DNA of 64,000 bases from Mycobacterium sp. D16R12 (GTDB taxonomy: Bacteria > Actinomycetota > Actinomycetes > Mycobacteriales > Mycobacteriaceae), in NCBI RefSeq assembly GCF_002013465.1, contig NZ_MAFC01000023.1:62001-126000 (forward strand), read 5' to 3'. Below are positions 56,868-64,000 of this stretch, piece after piece. How positions within the stretch are numbered: the stretch's first letter is position 1; every line of letters starts with the position of its first letter. The notes under the pieces are model-generated. The model saw only the letters and a list, made by a program, of their open reading frames with translations. It did no database searches and was not told the DNA's origin. A program made the translations under genes and the position numbers.

Positions 56868-58454
56868 CTACCCGATTACCGGTTCCGCCTTCCAGTCCGT
56901 CTGCCGGGCCCCGATGTCCTCGAGAAAGCCCAGGTCGTGGCTGGCCACGATCACCGCACCCCGGTACTCCCCCAGCCCCGAGACCAGCGCGTCGTAGGAG
57001 GCGAAGTCCAGATTGTTGGTGGGTTCGTCCAGCAGCAGCAGTTGCGGGGCGGGATCTGCGAGCAGCACCGCGGCCAGCGTCGCCCGGAACCGTTCGCCAC
57101 CGGAGAGTGCACCGACAACCCTGTCGGCGGCATTGCCACGGAACAGGAATCGGGCCAGCCGCGCACGGATGGCATTCATGTCGGCGTGCGGAGCACGGCG
57201 GGCAACATTGTCGGCGACACTGCGCGCATCGTCCAGCAGGTCAAGACGCTGCGGGAGCAGACCCAACGGAACATGTACCGTCACAGCACCTCCGGCGGCG
57301 GGGATGCGCCCCGCGATGGTGTGCAGCAGGGTGGTCTTCCCCGAACCGTTGGGCCCCACCAGCCCCACCCGCTGGGGTCCGCGCAGCTCCAGACGCGCGG
57401 CCGTACCATGCCGCAGCACCAGGTTGTCGGTGGTGAGGACGACGCGACCGGCGGGAACCTCGGTGCCCGGCAGGTCGATACGGATGGAGCGGTCGGCTCG
57501 CAGCCGGGTCTGCGCCTCATCCAGATTCTCACGGGCCTTGTCCAGCCGGTCGGTCTGCGTCTGCTTGAGCGCCGCCGCCGATTCCTGCGCGGACCGCTTG
57601 CGCATCCCCATGACGATCTTGGGCTCACGCTTGTTGGCTTGCATCTTGGCGCCGTAGCGACGCCGCTGCGCGATCACCCTTTCGGACTCGGCGAGGTCGC
57701 GGCGCTCGCGGCGTACCTCGGCCTTGGCCGTCGAGATCGCCTGCGCGGCAACCTCTTGTTCGGCCGCGATCGCCGCCGCGTATTCGCCGTATCCACCGCC
57801 GTACCAGGCCACGGCGCCGTCGCGCAGATCCCCGATGCGCTCCACGTGCTCCAGCAGCTCGCGGTCGTGGCTGACCACCAGCAGCGTGCGCGGCCAAGAC
57901 GACACCACGTCGTACAGGTGCCGGCGGGATTGGCCGTCGAGGTTGTTGGTGGGCTCGTCCAGCAGCAGGACGTCGGGGCGCCCCAACAGCAGCCGGGCCA
58001 GACCGAGCCGGATCACCTCGCCCCCGGACAGATCGCCAAGCGTGCGGTCCAGCACCGCGGTCGGCAGGCCGAGACGATCCAGTTCGGCGCGCACCCGCTC
58101 GGCCAGATCCCAGTCGTCGCCGACGGTGTCGAAGTCGGCCTGATCGGTGGAGCCGTTCTCAATGGCCCCGATGGCGGCGAGCACCGGCGCCAGACCCAGC
58201 AGGTCGGGTACCGACTGGTCGGCGCGGATGGTGAGATCCTGTGGCAGATAACCGATATGCCCGGAGGCGTGGACCAACCCCGAGGTAGGCGGCAGCTCGC
58301 CCGCGATGAGCTTGAGCAGTGTGGACTTGCCGGAGCCATTGACACCCACCAGCCCGGAGCGTCCTGCCGGAACCAGCATGTCGAGCCCGTCGAGAACGAC
58401 GGAACCGTCGGGATGTACGTAGGTGAGAGCGTTCGAGGAAATGACAGCAGACAT
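56868..58454 (-). CDS. ABC-F family ATPase (ribosome-protection type)
   Basis: A 528-residue soluble tandem-ATPase without membrane domains. ATPase 1: VGVNGSGKSTLLKLIAGE (Walker A), LSGGEVIRLGLARLLL (signature), LLLDEPTNNLDGQSRRHL (Walker B). A charged linker of about 80 residues (RRERRDLAESERVIAQRRR) is followed by ATPase 2: VGPNGSGKTTLLHTIAG, LSGGERFRATLAAVLL, LLLDEPTNNLDFASYD. ABC-F proteins act on the ribosome, and several confer macrolide, lincosamide or pleuromutilin resistance. The leader has a mini-ORF and a WhiB7-like promoter, favouring a drug-responsive member. ATG 58454 follows AGGAAG. Confidence 0.92.
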   Translation of the reverse strand: MSAVISSNALTYVHPDGSVVLDGLDMLVPAGRSGLVGVNGSGKSTLLKLIAGELPPTSGLVHASGHIGYLPQDLTIRADQSVPDLLGLAPVLAAIGAIENGSTDQADFDTVGDDWDLAERVRAELDRLGLPTAVLDRTLGDLSGGEVIRLGLARLLLGRPDVLLLDEPTNNLDGQSRRHLYDVVSSWPRTLLVVSHDRELLEHVERIGDLRDGAVAWYGGGYGEYAAAIAAEQEVAAQAISTAKAEVRRERRDLAESERVIAQRRRYGAKMQANKREPKIVMGMRKRSAQESAAALKQTQTDRLDKARENLDEAQTRLRADRSIRIDLPGTEVPAGRVVLTTDNLVLRHGTAARLELRGPQRVGLVGPNGSGKTTLLHTIAGRIPAAGGAVTVHVPLGLLPQRLDLLDDARSVADNVARRAPHADMNAIRARLARFLFRGNAADRVVGALSGGERFRATLAAVLLADPAPQLLLLDEPTNNLDFASYDALVSGLGEYRGAVIVASHDLGFLEDIGARQTDWKAEPVIG

Positions 58455-58465
58455 GGAAAAACTTC

Positions 58466-58525
58466 CTGTGAGGTGGGTCGCCGAAATCGCGCGAGGGCGC
58501 GTCGGCGGAATGCCAGACCTCACAG
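58466..58525 (-). promoter_or_regulatory. Attenuator-like hairpin in the ABC-F leader
   Basis: CTGTGAGGT in the mRNA (58525-58517) can pair with ACCTCACAG (58474-58466), nine perfect pairs, with an inner CGCCGA/TCGGCG stem. The upstream strand overlaps the last codon and stop of the mini-ORF at 58520-58531, and the downstream strand abuts the AGGAAG ribosome site. A ribosome stalled on the mini-ORF would open it. Functional role inferred. Confidence 0.6.
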
Positions 58526-58531
58526 ATCCAT
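58520..58531 (-). CDS. Leader mini-ORF Met-Asp-Leu upstream of the ABC-F gene
   Basis: ATG-GAT-CTG-TGA on the reverse strand, preceded by AAAGG 6 nt upstream. A three-codon ORF 66 nt before the ABC-F start, with its end inside a hairpin, is the arrangement of ribosome-sensing leader peptides. It may be fortuitous; ribosome profiling or a start-codon comparison across strains would decide. Confidence 0.45.
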   Translation of the reverse strand: MDL

Positions 58532-58565
58532 GTCGTACCTTTCGTCGGGGACGAGGACGCCAGCC

Positions 58566-58603
58566 AGGATAGGCGCCGCGGGATGGGGCGGCAACGGGAT
58601 TTT
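58566..58603 (-). promoter_or_regulatory. WhiB7-like promoter of the ABC-F gene
   Basis: On the reverse strand: AAAAT (58603-58599), four bases, TTGCCG (-35, 58594-58589), 17-bp spacer, TATCCT (-10, 58571-58566). An AT-rich tract just upstream of the -35 box is the mark of WhiB7-activated promoters. Transcription would start near 58559, giving a leader of about 105 nt. Confidence 0.5.
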
Positions 58604-58628
58604 CCTCCCTGGTCAGGGCCCTCGCGCG

Positions 58629-58634
58629 TAGCAT
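58629..58634 (+). promoter_or_regulatory. Candidate -10 box of the membrane protein gene
   Basis: TAGCAT ends 6 nt before the ATG at 58641, predicting a leaderless transcript divergent from the ABC-F gene. Confidence 0.4.
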
Positions 58635-58640
58635 GCTCGC

Positions 58641-59588
58641 ATGCCGGCCGAAGAAGCGTCGGAGGAGCCAGCGCATCAATCTGCCGATGCGCCGGGGAAG
58701 CTCGACGCTCCGGCCACCGAAGACTCACCGGATCCGGTGTCGGTCCTTCGCCCCGTCATCGCCGTCATCACCACGGTGGGAACACCGTTGACGATGATCA
58801 CCGCGTTGCTGCTGTACTTCGGCTGGGCCCGCAGCGACGCGCAGTCGCAGTGGATGGGTATCGAGGTAAGCCTGTTCCGCTTCACCACCCAGGACTACGT
58901 GCTGCGCAGCATCAGCACGCTGTATCTGCCAATCCTGGCTTCGGCGGTCATCGGAATCGCCTGGCTGGCAGCGCATCGCGCCTTGACCGAGAAGATCGAG
59001 CGCGATGGCATGACCGACACGATCCGGGTGATCTGCCGGGTGACGATGCTCGGCGGGCTGGGTGTCGCCATCCTGGGTGTGGTGCTGCCCGCGCTGACGC
59101 GCAGCTGGGAACCCGGCACGGTGGTGTGGCCGCTCATGATCGCGATCGGCACGGCACTGGCGGTGTACGGCAGGCATCTGAGCCGTCAGGGGCAGGAACG
59201 CACCCGGCCACGCACTGCCATTGCCCGCCCCCCAGACGTGCTCGAGGCCGTGCTCGTCGGCATTGTGATTGCGGCAGCGATGTTCTGGGCGGTGCAAGGG
59301 TACGCCGATATCGTCGGGCGCGGGTATGCGCAGCGCTACGAAGACTCGGTGTCCTCACTGCCCCGGGCGACGGCGGTCAGCGAGAGCCCGCTGGGTATCG
59401 ACTCGCCCGTGGTGCGCACCGAGGAGATCACCACCGGACCCAAAACGCTGTACCGCACCACGGGATTACGGCTGCTCGCCGAGTCCGGGGGCCGGCTGTT
59501 CCTGATGACCGAGGGATGGACCGTGCGGAACGGCAGCATCATCGTGCTGGACGAGAACGATTCGGTGCACTGGCAGTTCTCGCACTGA
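58641..59588 (+). CDS. Multi-helix membrane protein of unknown function
   Basis: A 315-residue protein with an acidic, Pro-rich cytoplasmic N-terminus (PAEEASEEPAHQSAD) and about five hydrophobic helices: LRPVIAVITTVGTPLTMITALLLYFGW, YLPILASAVIGIAWLAA, MLGGLGVAILGVVLPAL, VVWPLMIAIGTALAVYG and VLVGIVIAAAMFWAV. A soluble C-terminal domain of about 90 residues follows (LYRTTGLRLLAESGGRLFLMTEGW, GSIIVLDENDSVHWQFS), beta-rich and probably extracytoplasmic. No family recognised. Start set by the -10 box 6 nt upstream. Confidence 0.75.
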   Translation: MPAEEASEEPAHQSADAPGKLDAPATEDSPDPVSVLRPVIAVITTVGTPLTMITALLLYFGWARSDAQSQWMGIEVSLFRFTTQDYVLRSISTLYLPILASAVIGIAWLAAHRALTEKIERDGMTDTIRVICRVTMLGGLGVAILGVVLPALTRSWEPGTVVWPLMIAIGTALAVYGRHLSRQGQERTRPRTAIARPPDVLEAVLVGIVIAAAMFWAVQGYADIVGRGYAQRYEDSVSSLPRATAVSESPLGIDSPVVRTEEITTGPKTLYRTTGLRLLAESGGRLFLMTEGWTVRNGSIIVLDENDSVHWQFSH

Positions 59589-59590
59589 GC

Positions 59591-60322
59591 TCACCGCGTC
59601 GGCGTGGTGGTGGTTGTGGTGCTCGATGTCGTCGTGGTTGAGGTCGTACTCGATGTTGTGGTGCTTGATGTCGTGGAACTGGTTGTGGAGGAATCGGTCT
59701 CGTCCGGGGGCACGAAGCTGTTGTTGTCCTTCGAGCATGCCGTCCGGCCATCGGTCTGCGGGAACGTCAGCTCGGGCTGGCTGCTCGGGTGCTCCTCATG
59801 CCAGGCAAGCAGCTTGGTGACCATGGCCGCGATGGTGTCGTCGACGCACTGTGCCGGGCCGATCTCGACGCCCCCGCCGCGCGCCGCAAAGGCCTTGGCC
59901 GCCACATCCCATTGGCTCGCTTCGCCGTTCACCGCGGCACGGCACACCCCCACCGCCGCCTCGTAGAGGTTGCCCTCGGGTTTCTGGACATTCTTCAGGC
60001 TGTCGCAGTCATGCTTGAGAAAGTAGACGTAGACGTCCCAGCCCGGCGTCGGAAAGGCAGGGTCCTTGGGCCCGTAGGGCACCCATGCGAGCCCGTCGTC
60101 CGTGGGCGTCTTGCCGGATGTGGACGACCCACCGCCGCTGGTGCTTTCGTGCGAACCACCGTCATCCTCGTGGGTGATGGTCGTCTGATCGGTGACGGTC
60201 TGCGTCACCGTGCGCGTGACAGATTCACCGGCGCCGCCGCAGGCGACCACAACGGCGCAGATAAGCACCGCAAGAGGAGCGTGGCGGCGCACTGTCCCAA
60301 CGGGAATCGGCGATGCAGGCAT
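59591..60322 (-). CDS. Lipoprotein with Thr/Ser-rich C-terminal tail
   Basis: A 243-residue lipoprotein: signal APLAVLICAVVVACGG with the anchor cysteine near residue 28, then a Thr-rich linker, a folded domain with cysteines at KHDCDSLKNV, VGVCRAAVNG, GPAQCVDDT and RTACSKDN, and a 34-residue tail made only of Ser, Thr and Asp before PTR. The tail is a simple-sequence repeat at DNA level (59595-59705) that could vary in length between strains and is a potential O-mannosylation target. Function unknown. GGGAGG precedes the ATG. Confidence 0.7.
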   Translation of the reverse strand: MPASPIPVGTVRRHAPLAVLICAVVVACGGAGESVTRTVTQTVTDQTTITHEDDGGSHESTSGGGSSTSGKTPTDDGLAWVPYGPKDPAFPTPGWDVYVYFLKHDCDSLKNVQKPEGNLYEAAVGVCRAAVNGEASQWDVAAKAFAARGGGVEIGPAQCVDDTIAAMVTKLLAWHEEHPSSQPELTFPQTDGRTACSKDNNSFVPPDETDSSTTSSTTSSTTTSSTTSTTTTSSTTTTTTPTR

Positions 60323-60435
60323 GGCAACCTCCCAGCAGGATCATTCGACCCGAATGGGAAATTACTCCGGTAGAGCGCCATCGCACCGGGTACTGGACTA
60401 CTCAATTTCTCCCGAGTAGTGGAACAACCGTCTGG

Positions 60436-61104
60436 TCAGTTGACCGGCACCTGCAGAATCGGACGGTCCACACCCGCGCCGGGTCCGTCGAAATGCCACC
60501 ACTCACCCGAGTACACCTGCAGCCCGCCGGCCTGCATGGCGCCGCGCAGGCGGGCCCGGTTGGCCTGCTGGTCCGCACTGACCCCGTCGGTGGCGTAGGC
60601 CAGGGAACGCGGTGAGAAATCGTCGAATCCGGTGCCCATGTCGACCAGACCCCGCGCATTGGCCAGGGTGACGTCCACCGAACGTCCGGCCTCGTGGCTG
60701 CGGGCGTACTGGCCGGGCTTGGCCACCCAGTTCGGGTTGGGCACTACCTGGAACATGCGAATCTGCACGTCGTGCGGGCGGTAACAGTCCCAGAAGACGA
60801 GCCGCTCGCCGTTGGTGCGCAGCGTGTCGGCGGCGGTCTTGAGGCCGGGCGCCATCGACTCGTGCACCAGGCAGCGGGCGTTGCCCGGGTACAGCTGCAC
60901 ACCGGTGAAGTTGTTGGTGGTGGCGTAGCGCAGGTCGATGATCGCGTCGGGGACGACGCTGCGCACGTCCAGCAGCCCGGCGGCGCGGGCGGCCTCGCTC
61001 ACGGGTGGGACATCGGGGTCGGCGCTGGCGGGGGCGACCTGGCTGAAAACGCACCCGAGACCGAGGGCGGCGTATCCGAGACCGAGGATGAGACGCTTCA
61101 TCAT
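60436..61104 (-). CDS. M15 family D-alanyl-D-alanine dipeptidase (VanX/DdpX-like), secreted
   Basis: A 222-residue M15D peptidase with signal LILGLGYAALGLGCVFSQVAPASA, so exported. Active-site features: IDLRYATTNNFTG, VFWDCYRPHDVQIRMF, SHEAGRSVDVTLA (first His and Asp zinc ligands, S-x-H-x-x-GxxxD), MGTGFDDFSPRSL, and the general base/third ligand in GEWWHFDGPG (E-W-W-H). These enzymes hydrolyse D-Ala-D-Ala; in an envelope setting this is more likely peptide recycling than vancomycin resistance. The ATG at 61104 (MMKRL) is chosen for its signal peptide. Confidence 0.92.
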   Translation of the reverse strand: MMKRLILGLGYAALGLGCVFSQVAPASADPDVPPVSEAARAAGLLDVRSVVPDAIIDLRYATTNNFTGVQLYPGNARCLVHESMAPGLKTAADTLRTNGERLVFWDCYRPHDVQIRMFQVVPNPNWVAKPGQYARSHEAGRSVDVTLANARGLVDMGTGFDDFSPRSLAYATDGVSADQQANRARLRGAMQAGGLQVYSGEWWHFDGPGAGVDRPILQVPVN

Positions 61105-61142
61105 CGTTTCATTGTCCTCGGTGCACTCACAGATTCGCGTAT

Positions 61143-61148
61143 TAGGCT
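61143..61148 (+). promoter_or_regulatory. Candidate -10 box of the catalase-related gene
   Basis: TAGGCT ends 6 nt before the GTG at 61155, supporting that start and a leaderless transcript. Confidence 0.4.
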
Positions 61149-61154
61149 CGTTTC

Positions 61155-62189
61155 GTGGTCGCACACAAGCTAGACCGCCGCATGTTCCTGGGTCTGGTCG
61201 CCGCCGGGGCAGTCACCGTGACGGGGCTGGGTGGCTTCTTGGCTCTGGAGGGCCGAGGCGGCCTGCGACTGACCGGGCGCTCCTTCATCGACCTGTTCGA
61301 GGCCACCGGTGGGAAGTTCGTCGGGTATCGACGCAACCACGCCAAAGCTCTTGCGGTATCGGGCCGTTTCGAAAGCAATGGCAATGGCGCGGAAGTCTCG
61401 TCGGCGTCGGTGTTCGTCAAGGGCGTGCATCCCGTCGTCGGGCGATTCTCAGTGGGCGGCCAGAATCCGCACCAGCCCGATACCGGCGCCGGACAGGCGC
61501 TGGCCCTGGAGTTTTCGCTTCCCGGCGGGCAGCAGTGGCGCACCGCAATGGCCGCCGCGCCGGTGTTCATGGCCCCGACGCCGGAGATGTTCTTTGGGCT
61601 GATCGAGGCGCGAACCTCGGGTGACAAGGAGAAGGTGGCGGCGTTCCTGCGGGATAATCCCGCCACGGCGGCCGCGCAGAAGCTGATCGAGGCGGCACCC
61701 ACGGCATCGTCGTTCGCGCAGGCCAGCTATTCGAGCCTCAACACCTTCATCTTCGTCACCAAGGATGGTGCCCGGACTCCGGTGCGGTGGCGGGTGATTC
61801 CCGACGGCGACGAGGCCGGGACCCCGGCCAAGAACGGTCCCAACTGGATGTTCGAGGCGCTGGCCCAGCGGGTGCGTCGCGGTGAGCTGCGTTACCGGCT
61901 ACTGCTTCAGATCGGTATGCCGGGCGTAGACCAGACGCACGACCCGACGCTGCCGTGGCCGGCCGACCGTGAGCAGATCGACGCCGGAACACTCGTACTC
62001 GGCCACGCGATAACCCAAGAGCAGGAACGCATCCGGGATACCAACTTCGATCCGACTGTGCTGCCCAACGGAATTGAGATATCCGATGATCCGATCCTGG
62101 CGGCCCGCGCGGCCGTCTATGCCGAGTCATTCCGGCGCCGCGCGCGGGAAACCCCGGCGCCGGTGGAACAGTTCGGGCAGGACATGTGA
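61155..62189 (+). CDS. Catalase-related peroxidase (SrpA-like), Tat-exported
   Basis: A 344-residue small catalase-family haem peroxidase. The N-terminus LDRRMFLGLVAAGAVTVTGL is a twin-arginine signal or anchor. Family features: NHAKALAVSGRFESNGNG (catalytic histidine region, here N-H-A-K), RFSVGGQNPHQPD, ALALEFSLPGGQQWRTA and APVFMAPTPEMFF. These periplasmic/extracytoplasmic catalases usually pair with a cytochrome b561, and one follows with a 1-nt overlap (TGATG), consistent with electron delivery from the membrane. Probable role in peroxide removal outside the cytoplasm. Confidence 0.88.
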   Translation: MVAHKLDRRMFLGLVAAGAVTVTGLGGFLALEGRGGLRLTGRSFIDLFEATGGKFVGYRRNHAKALAVSGRFESNGNGAEVSSASVFVKGVHPVVGRFSVGGQNPHQPDTGAGQALALEFSLPGGQQWRTAMAAAPVFMAPTPEMFFGLIEARTSGDKEKVAAFLRDNPATAAAQKLIEAAPTASSFAQASYSSLNTFIFVTKDGARTPVRWRVIPDGDEAGTPAKNGPNWMFEALAQRVRRGELRYRLLLQIGMPGVDQTHDPTLPWPADREQIDAGTLVLGHAITQEQERIRDTNFDPTVLPNGIEISDDPILAARAAVYAESFRRRARETPAPVEQFGQDM

Positions 62190-62719
62190 TGACTGAATCC
62201 ACGGGTGTCGAGCGTTTCGGACTGGCGGCGCAGCTTCTGCATTGGGTGATGGCGGTTTCGATCATCGCGATGTTGGTGCTGGGCGCGCTGCTCGTCGGGT
62301 CACTGGGCGACTACCCGATGGTGCTGGCCTGGCATAAGGCGGTGGGCGTGCTGGTGTTGGTGCTCGCGGTGCTGCGCCTCGGGAACCGGATCTGGCACAA
62401 GCCGCCGCCGCTGTCCCTGGCCCAGCCGGAGCGCTTCATCGCGGCGGGTTCCGAACTCGCGATGTACACGCTGTTCCTGGCGCAACCGGTGATCGGATGG
62501 GCGTTGGTGTCGGCGTCGGGGGTCCCGGTCCAGGTCGCCGGGCTGCGTCTTCCGTCGATCGTGCCGACCAGCATCGGGTGGTACGGCGTGCTGCGCGAGG
62601 CACACGCGTGGGTGGCGTACGCGTTGCTCGCCTGCATAGTTGCCCATGTCAGCGCGGTGCTGTTTCACACGATCGGGTTGCGGGACGGGCTGCTCGCCAG
62701 AATGCTTCCGCGCCACTAG
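62189..62719 (+). CDS. Cytochrome b561 family protein
   Basis: A 176-residue four-helix cytochrome b. Haem-ligand histidines are placed in AAQLLHWVMAVSIIAMLV (helix 1), MVLAWHKAVGVLVLVLAVL (helix 2), LREAHAWVAYALLACIVAHVSAVLFHTIGLRDG (helices 3-4). Length and histidine pattern match YodB/CybB-type cytochrome b561. The ATG at 62189 overlaps the catalase stop, so the two are co-translated; it probably feeds quinol electrons to the exported peroxidase (inference from pairing). Confidence 0.92.
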   Translation: MTESTGVERFGLAAQLLHWVMAVSIIAMLVLGALLVGSLGDYPMVLAWHKAVGVLVLVLAVLRLGNRIWHKPPPLSLAQPERFIAAGSELAMYTLFLAQPVIGWALVSASGVPVQVAGLRLPSIVPTSIGWYGVLREAHAWVAYALLACIVAHVSAVLFHTIGLRDGLLARMLPRH

Positions 62720-62764
62720 CAGCCAAAACGGCCGGGGCTGCGCCAATCACCCAGGTACAACCAT

Positions 62765-62770
62765 TATCGT
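62765..62770 (+). promoter_or_regulatory. Candidate -10 box of the GH16 gene
   Basis: TATCGT ends 6 nt before the GTG at 62777, favouring that GTG over the ATG at 62786. Confidence 0.4.
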
Positions 62771-62776
62771 TTCGGG

Positions 62777-63610
62777 GTGCCCGAAATGGATCGCCGTAAG
62801 TTGATACTGACCATGGGCTTCGGCATTGCCGCAGCTGCCCTGCCTCTCGCGACGGCTCAGGCCGACCCGCGACGTCAGCCTGCGGCGCCGCCGGATGCCC
62901 AGACGGCCGGTTTTGTCTTCCGCGACGAGTTCGACGGCCCCGCCGGTTCTGCCCCCGACGGTTCCAAGTGGGTGGCCGCGAAGTTCCGCGAGAAGATCAA
63001 GAACCCGGTGTTCTGGGACCGCCCCGAGAACATGGGCGAGTACCGCGACAGCCGCACCAACATCTTCCTCGACGGAAACTCCAATCTGGTGATCCGCGCG
63101 ACGAAGGAAGGGAACAAGTACTTCAGCGGCAAGCTGCACGGCACCTTCCGCGGCGGCATCGGCCACACCTTCGAGGCGCGCGTCAAGTTCAACTGTCTGA
63201 CCGACGGCGCCTGGCCGGCGTGGTGGCTGCTGAACGACAATCCCGAGCGCGGCGGCGAGATCGACCTCGTGGAGTGGTACGGAAACCGTGACTGGCCTTC
63301 GGGCACCACGATTCACGCGCGCCTGGACGGCACCTCGTTCGAGACGCTGCCGATGCCGGTGGACAGCAACTGGCACACCTGGCGCTGCACGTGGACCGAG
63401 GCCGGGCTGTACTTCTGGATGGACTACCACGACGGCGCGGAGCCGTACCTGACGGTCGACGCGAATTCCCTTGATGACTGGCCGTTTAACGACCCGGGCT
63501 ACACGCTGCAGCCGATGCTGAACCTGGCGGTTTCCGGTTCCGGTGGCGGCGATCCGTCGGGTGGTTCCTACCCGGCCGAGATGCTCGTCGACTACGTGCG
63601 CGTCTGGTAG
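62777..63610 (+). CDS. Exported glycoside hydrolase family 16 (endo-1,3-beta-glucanase-like)
   Basis: A 277-residue GH16 enzyme. The signal DRRKLILTMGFGIAAAALPL resembles a twin-arginine signal, cleaved around ATAQADP. The catalytic motif ExDxxE is GGEIDLVEWYG (nucleophile and acid/base Glu), preceded by GAWPAWWLLNDNPE and followed by NWHTWRCTWTEAGLYFWMD and MLNLAVSGSGGGDPSG, all in the standard order. The final VDYVRVW is the typical GH16 end. It would cleave beta-1,3(4)-glucans such as laminarin. Its 3' end overlaps the convergent regulator gene. Confidence 0.93.
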   Translation: MPEMDRRKLILTMGFGIAAAALPLATAQADPRRQPAAPPDAQTAGFVFRDEFDGPAGSAPDGSKWVAAKFREKIKNPVFWDRPENMGEYRDSRTNIFLDGNSNLVIRATKEGNKYFSGKLHGTFRGGIGHTFEARVKFNCLTDGAWPAWWLLNDNPERGGEIDLVEWYGNRDWPSGTTIHARLDGTSFETLPMPVDSNWHTWRCTWTEAGLYFWMDYHDGAEPYLTVDANSLDDWPFNDPGYTLQPMLNLAVSGSGGGDPSGGSYPAEMLVDYVRVW

Positions 63611-64000
63611 TCACCGCGCGGGGTTGCCGACTCCGGGAGATTGGCAGCAATTCGCGTGAGGGCGCTAAAGGCCTTACGTGATTGAGTGTTCGGGGTGGGT
63701 ACCAGAAACACCAACGTTGTTTCGTGGGTCTCAGCACGTTGGTAGATCTGCGAATCCAGGGTGAATTCCCCGGCGACAGGGTGTCTGTACCGCTTACGGC
63801 CTGAGGTGTTGTGGTGCGCCACCGTCTGCGATGTCCACCAGACGTGAAAGTCTCGGTCGCGTGCGGAGAGCTCCCCCACTAGTTCAGCCAGGCGGGGGCT
63901 GTGTGGGTTACGCGCCGCGTCCATCCGCAGATAGGCCACACACGTACGGCCTACGGACTCCCAATCGAGATACATTGCGCGAACCTGGGCGTCCAAGAAT
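63592..64000 (-). CDS. MmyB-like XRE-family regulator, C-terminal part (N-terminus beyond window)
   Basis: The reverse frame enters from the right edge and ends at 63592, leaving about 135 residues. The sequence RTCVAYLRMDAARNPHSPRLAELVGELSARDRDF and VWWTSQTVAHHNTSGRKRYRHPVAGEFTLDSQIYQRAE is the MmyB-like ligand-binding domain found C-terminal to an XRE helix-turn-helix in actinobacterial regulators; the H-x-x-GE segment is its hallmark. The DNA-binding part lies outside the window. It overlaps the GH16 gene tail-to-tail by 19 bp. Confidence 0.85.
   Translation of the reverse strand, partial: FLDAQVRAMYLDWESVGRTCVAYLRMDAARNPHSPRLAELVGELSARDRDFHVWWTSQTVAHHNTSGRKRYRHPVAGEFTLDSQIYQRAETHETTLVFLVPTPNTQSRKAFSALTRIAANLPESATPRGDYQTRT

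Noticed and set aside
59595..59705. Short-period repeat resembling a CRISPR or satellite array
   Set aside because: It is in frame and encodes the Ser/Thr tail of the lipoprotein at 59591; no spacers or fixed-length repeat units.

Overview
The window is high-GC actinobacterial DNA from a mycobacterium, most likely a rapid grower of the Mycobacteroides abscessus-chelonae type. The core gene order follows the M. tuberculosis Rv2230c-Rv2247 block: Nif3, cobC, ptkA, ptpA, SURF1, cobD and DUF2236, then (after an interruption) ahpE, DUF3052, a lipoprotein, aceE, mabR, fabD, acpM, kasA and accD6. The species is an inference from gene content; no 16S or other marker is present.

Layout. 1-6.4 kb: cobalamin genes (cobC, cobD), the ptkA/ptpA signalling pair, SURF1, DUF2236 and a NiCoT nickel/cobalt permease. 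6.4-22.6 kb: an accessory block between the Rv2237-like and Rv2238c-like genes, made mostly of exported proteins. It holds (i) a type VII-like module of a small helical protein, a DUF3558 lipoprotein, a PPE/EspB-like protein and a DUF2235 lipase-fold hydrolase; (ii) a five-gene envelope operon with an MspA-like porin; (iii) a large exported protein with a NucA/NucB-like nuclease region and a candidate immunity gene; and (iv) a 3.4 kb segment flanked by a 46-bp duplication of the tRNA-Val 3' half, carrying a WXG100 protein, a WXG-GH19 peptidoglycan/chitin hydrolase fusion and a lipoprotein. No integrase is visible.

22.6-36.2 kb: tRNA-Val, ahpE, aceE with a strong hairpin terminator, a DM13-DoxX-TetR operon with a TetR-type operator, and the FAS-II operon under mabR, which lacks kasB between kasA and accD6. 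36.2-54 kb: catabolic and redox genes with local regulators: beta-lactamase-fold hydrolase, mscR, Tat amidohydrolase, GGDEF protein, StyA-like monooxygenase, thiolase and acyl-CoA dehydrogenases, TetR and MarR regulators with readable palindromic operators, carotenoid oxygenase, and glycogen phosphorylase. 54-64 kb: an M4 protease-emfourin-M4 protease cluster, an ABC-F gene with a leader mini-ORF and a WhiB7-like promoter, envelope proteins, a VanX-like dipeptidase, a catalase-related peroxidase with cytochrome b561, GH16, and a truncated MmyB-like regulator.

A recurring promoter pattern stands out: a TANNNT -10 box ends 6-7 nt before the start codon of many genes, implying leaderless transcripts. 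Three divergent pairs (cobC/ptkA, cobD/DUF2236, hydrolase/mscR) have opposed -10 boxes that overlap or abut within start-codon gaps of 22-28 bp. These alignments also helped choose starts.
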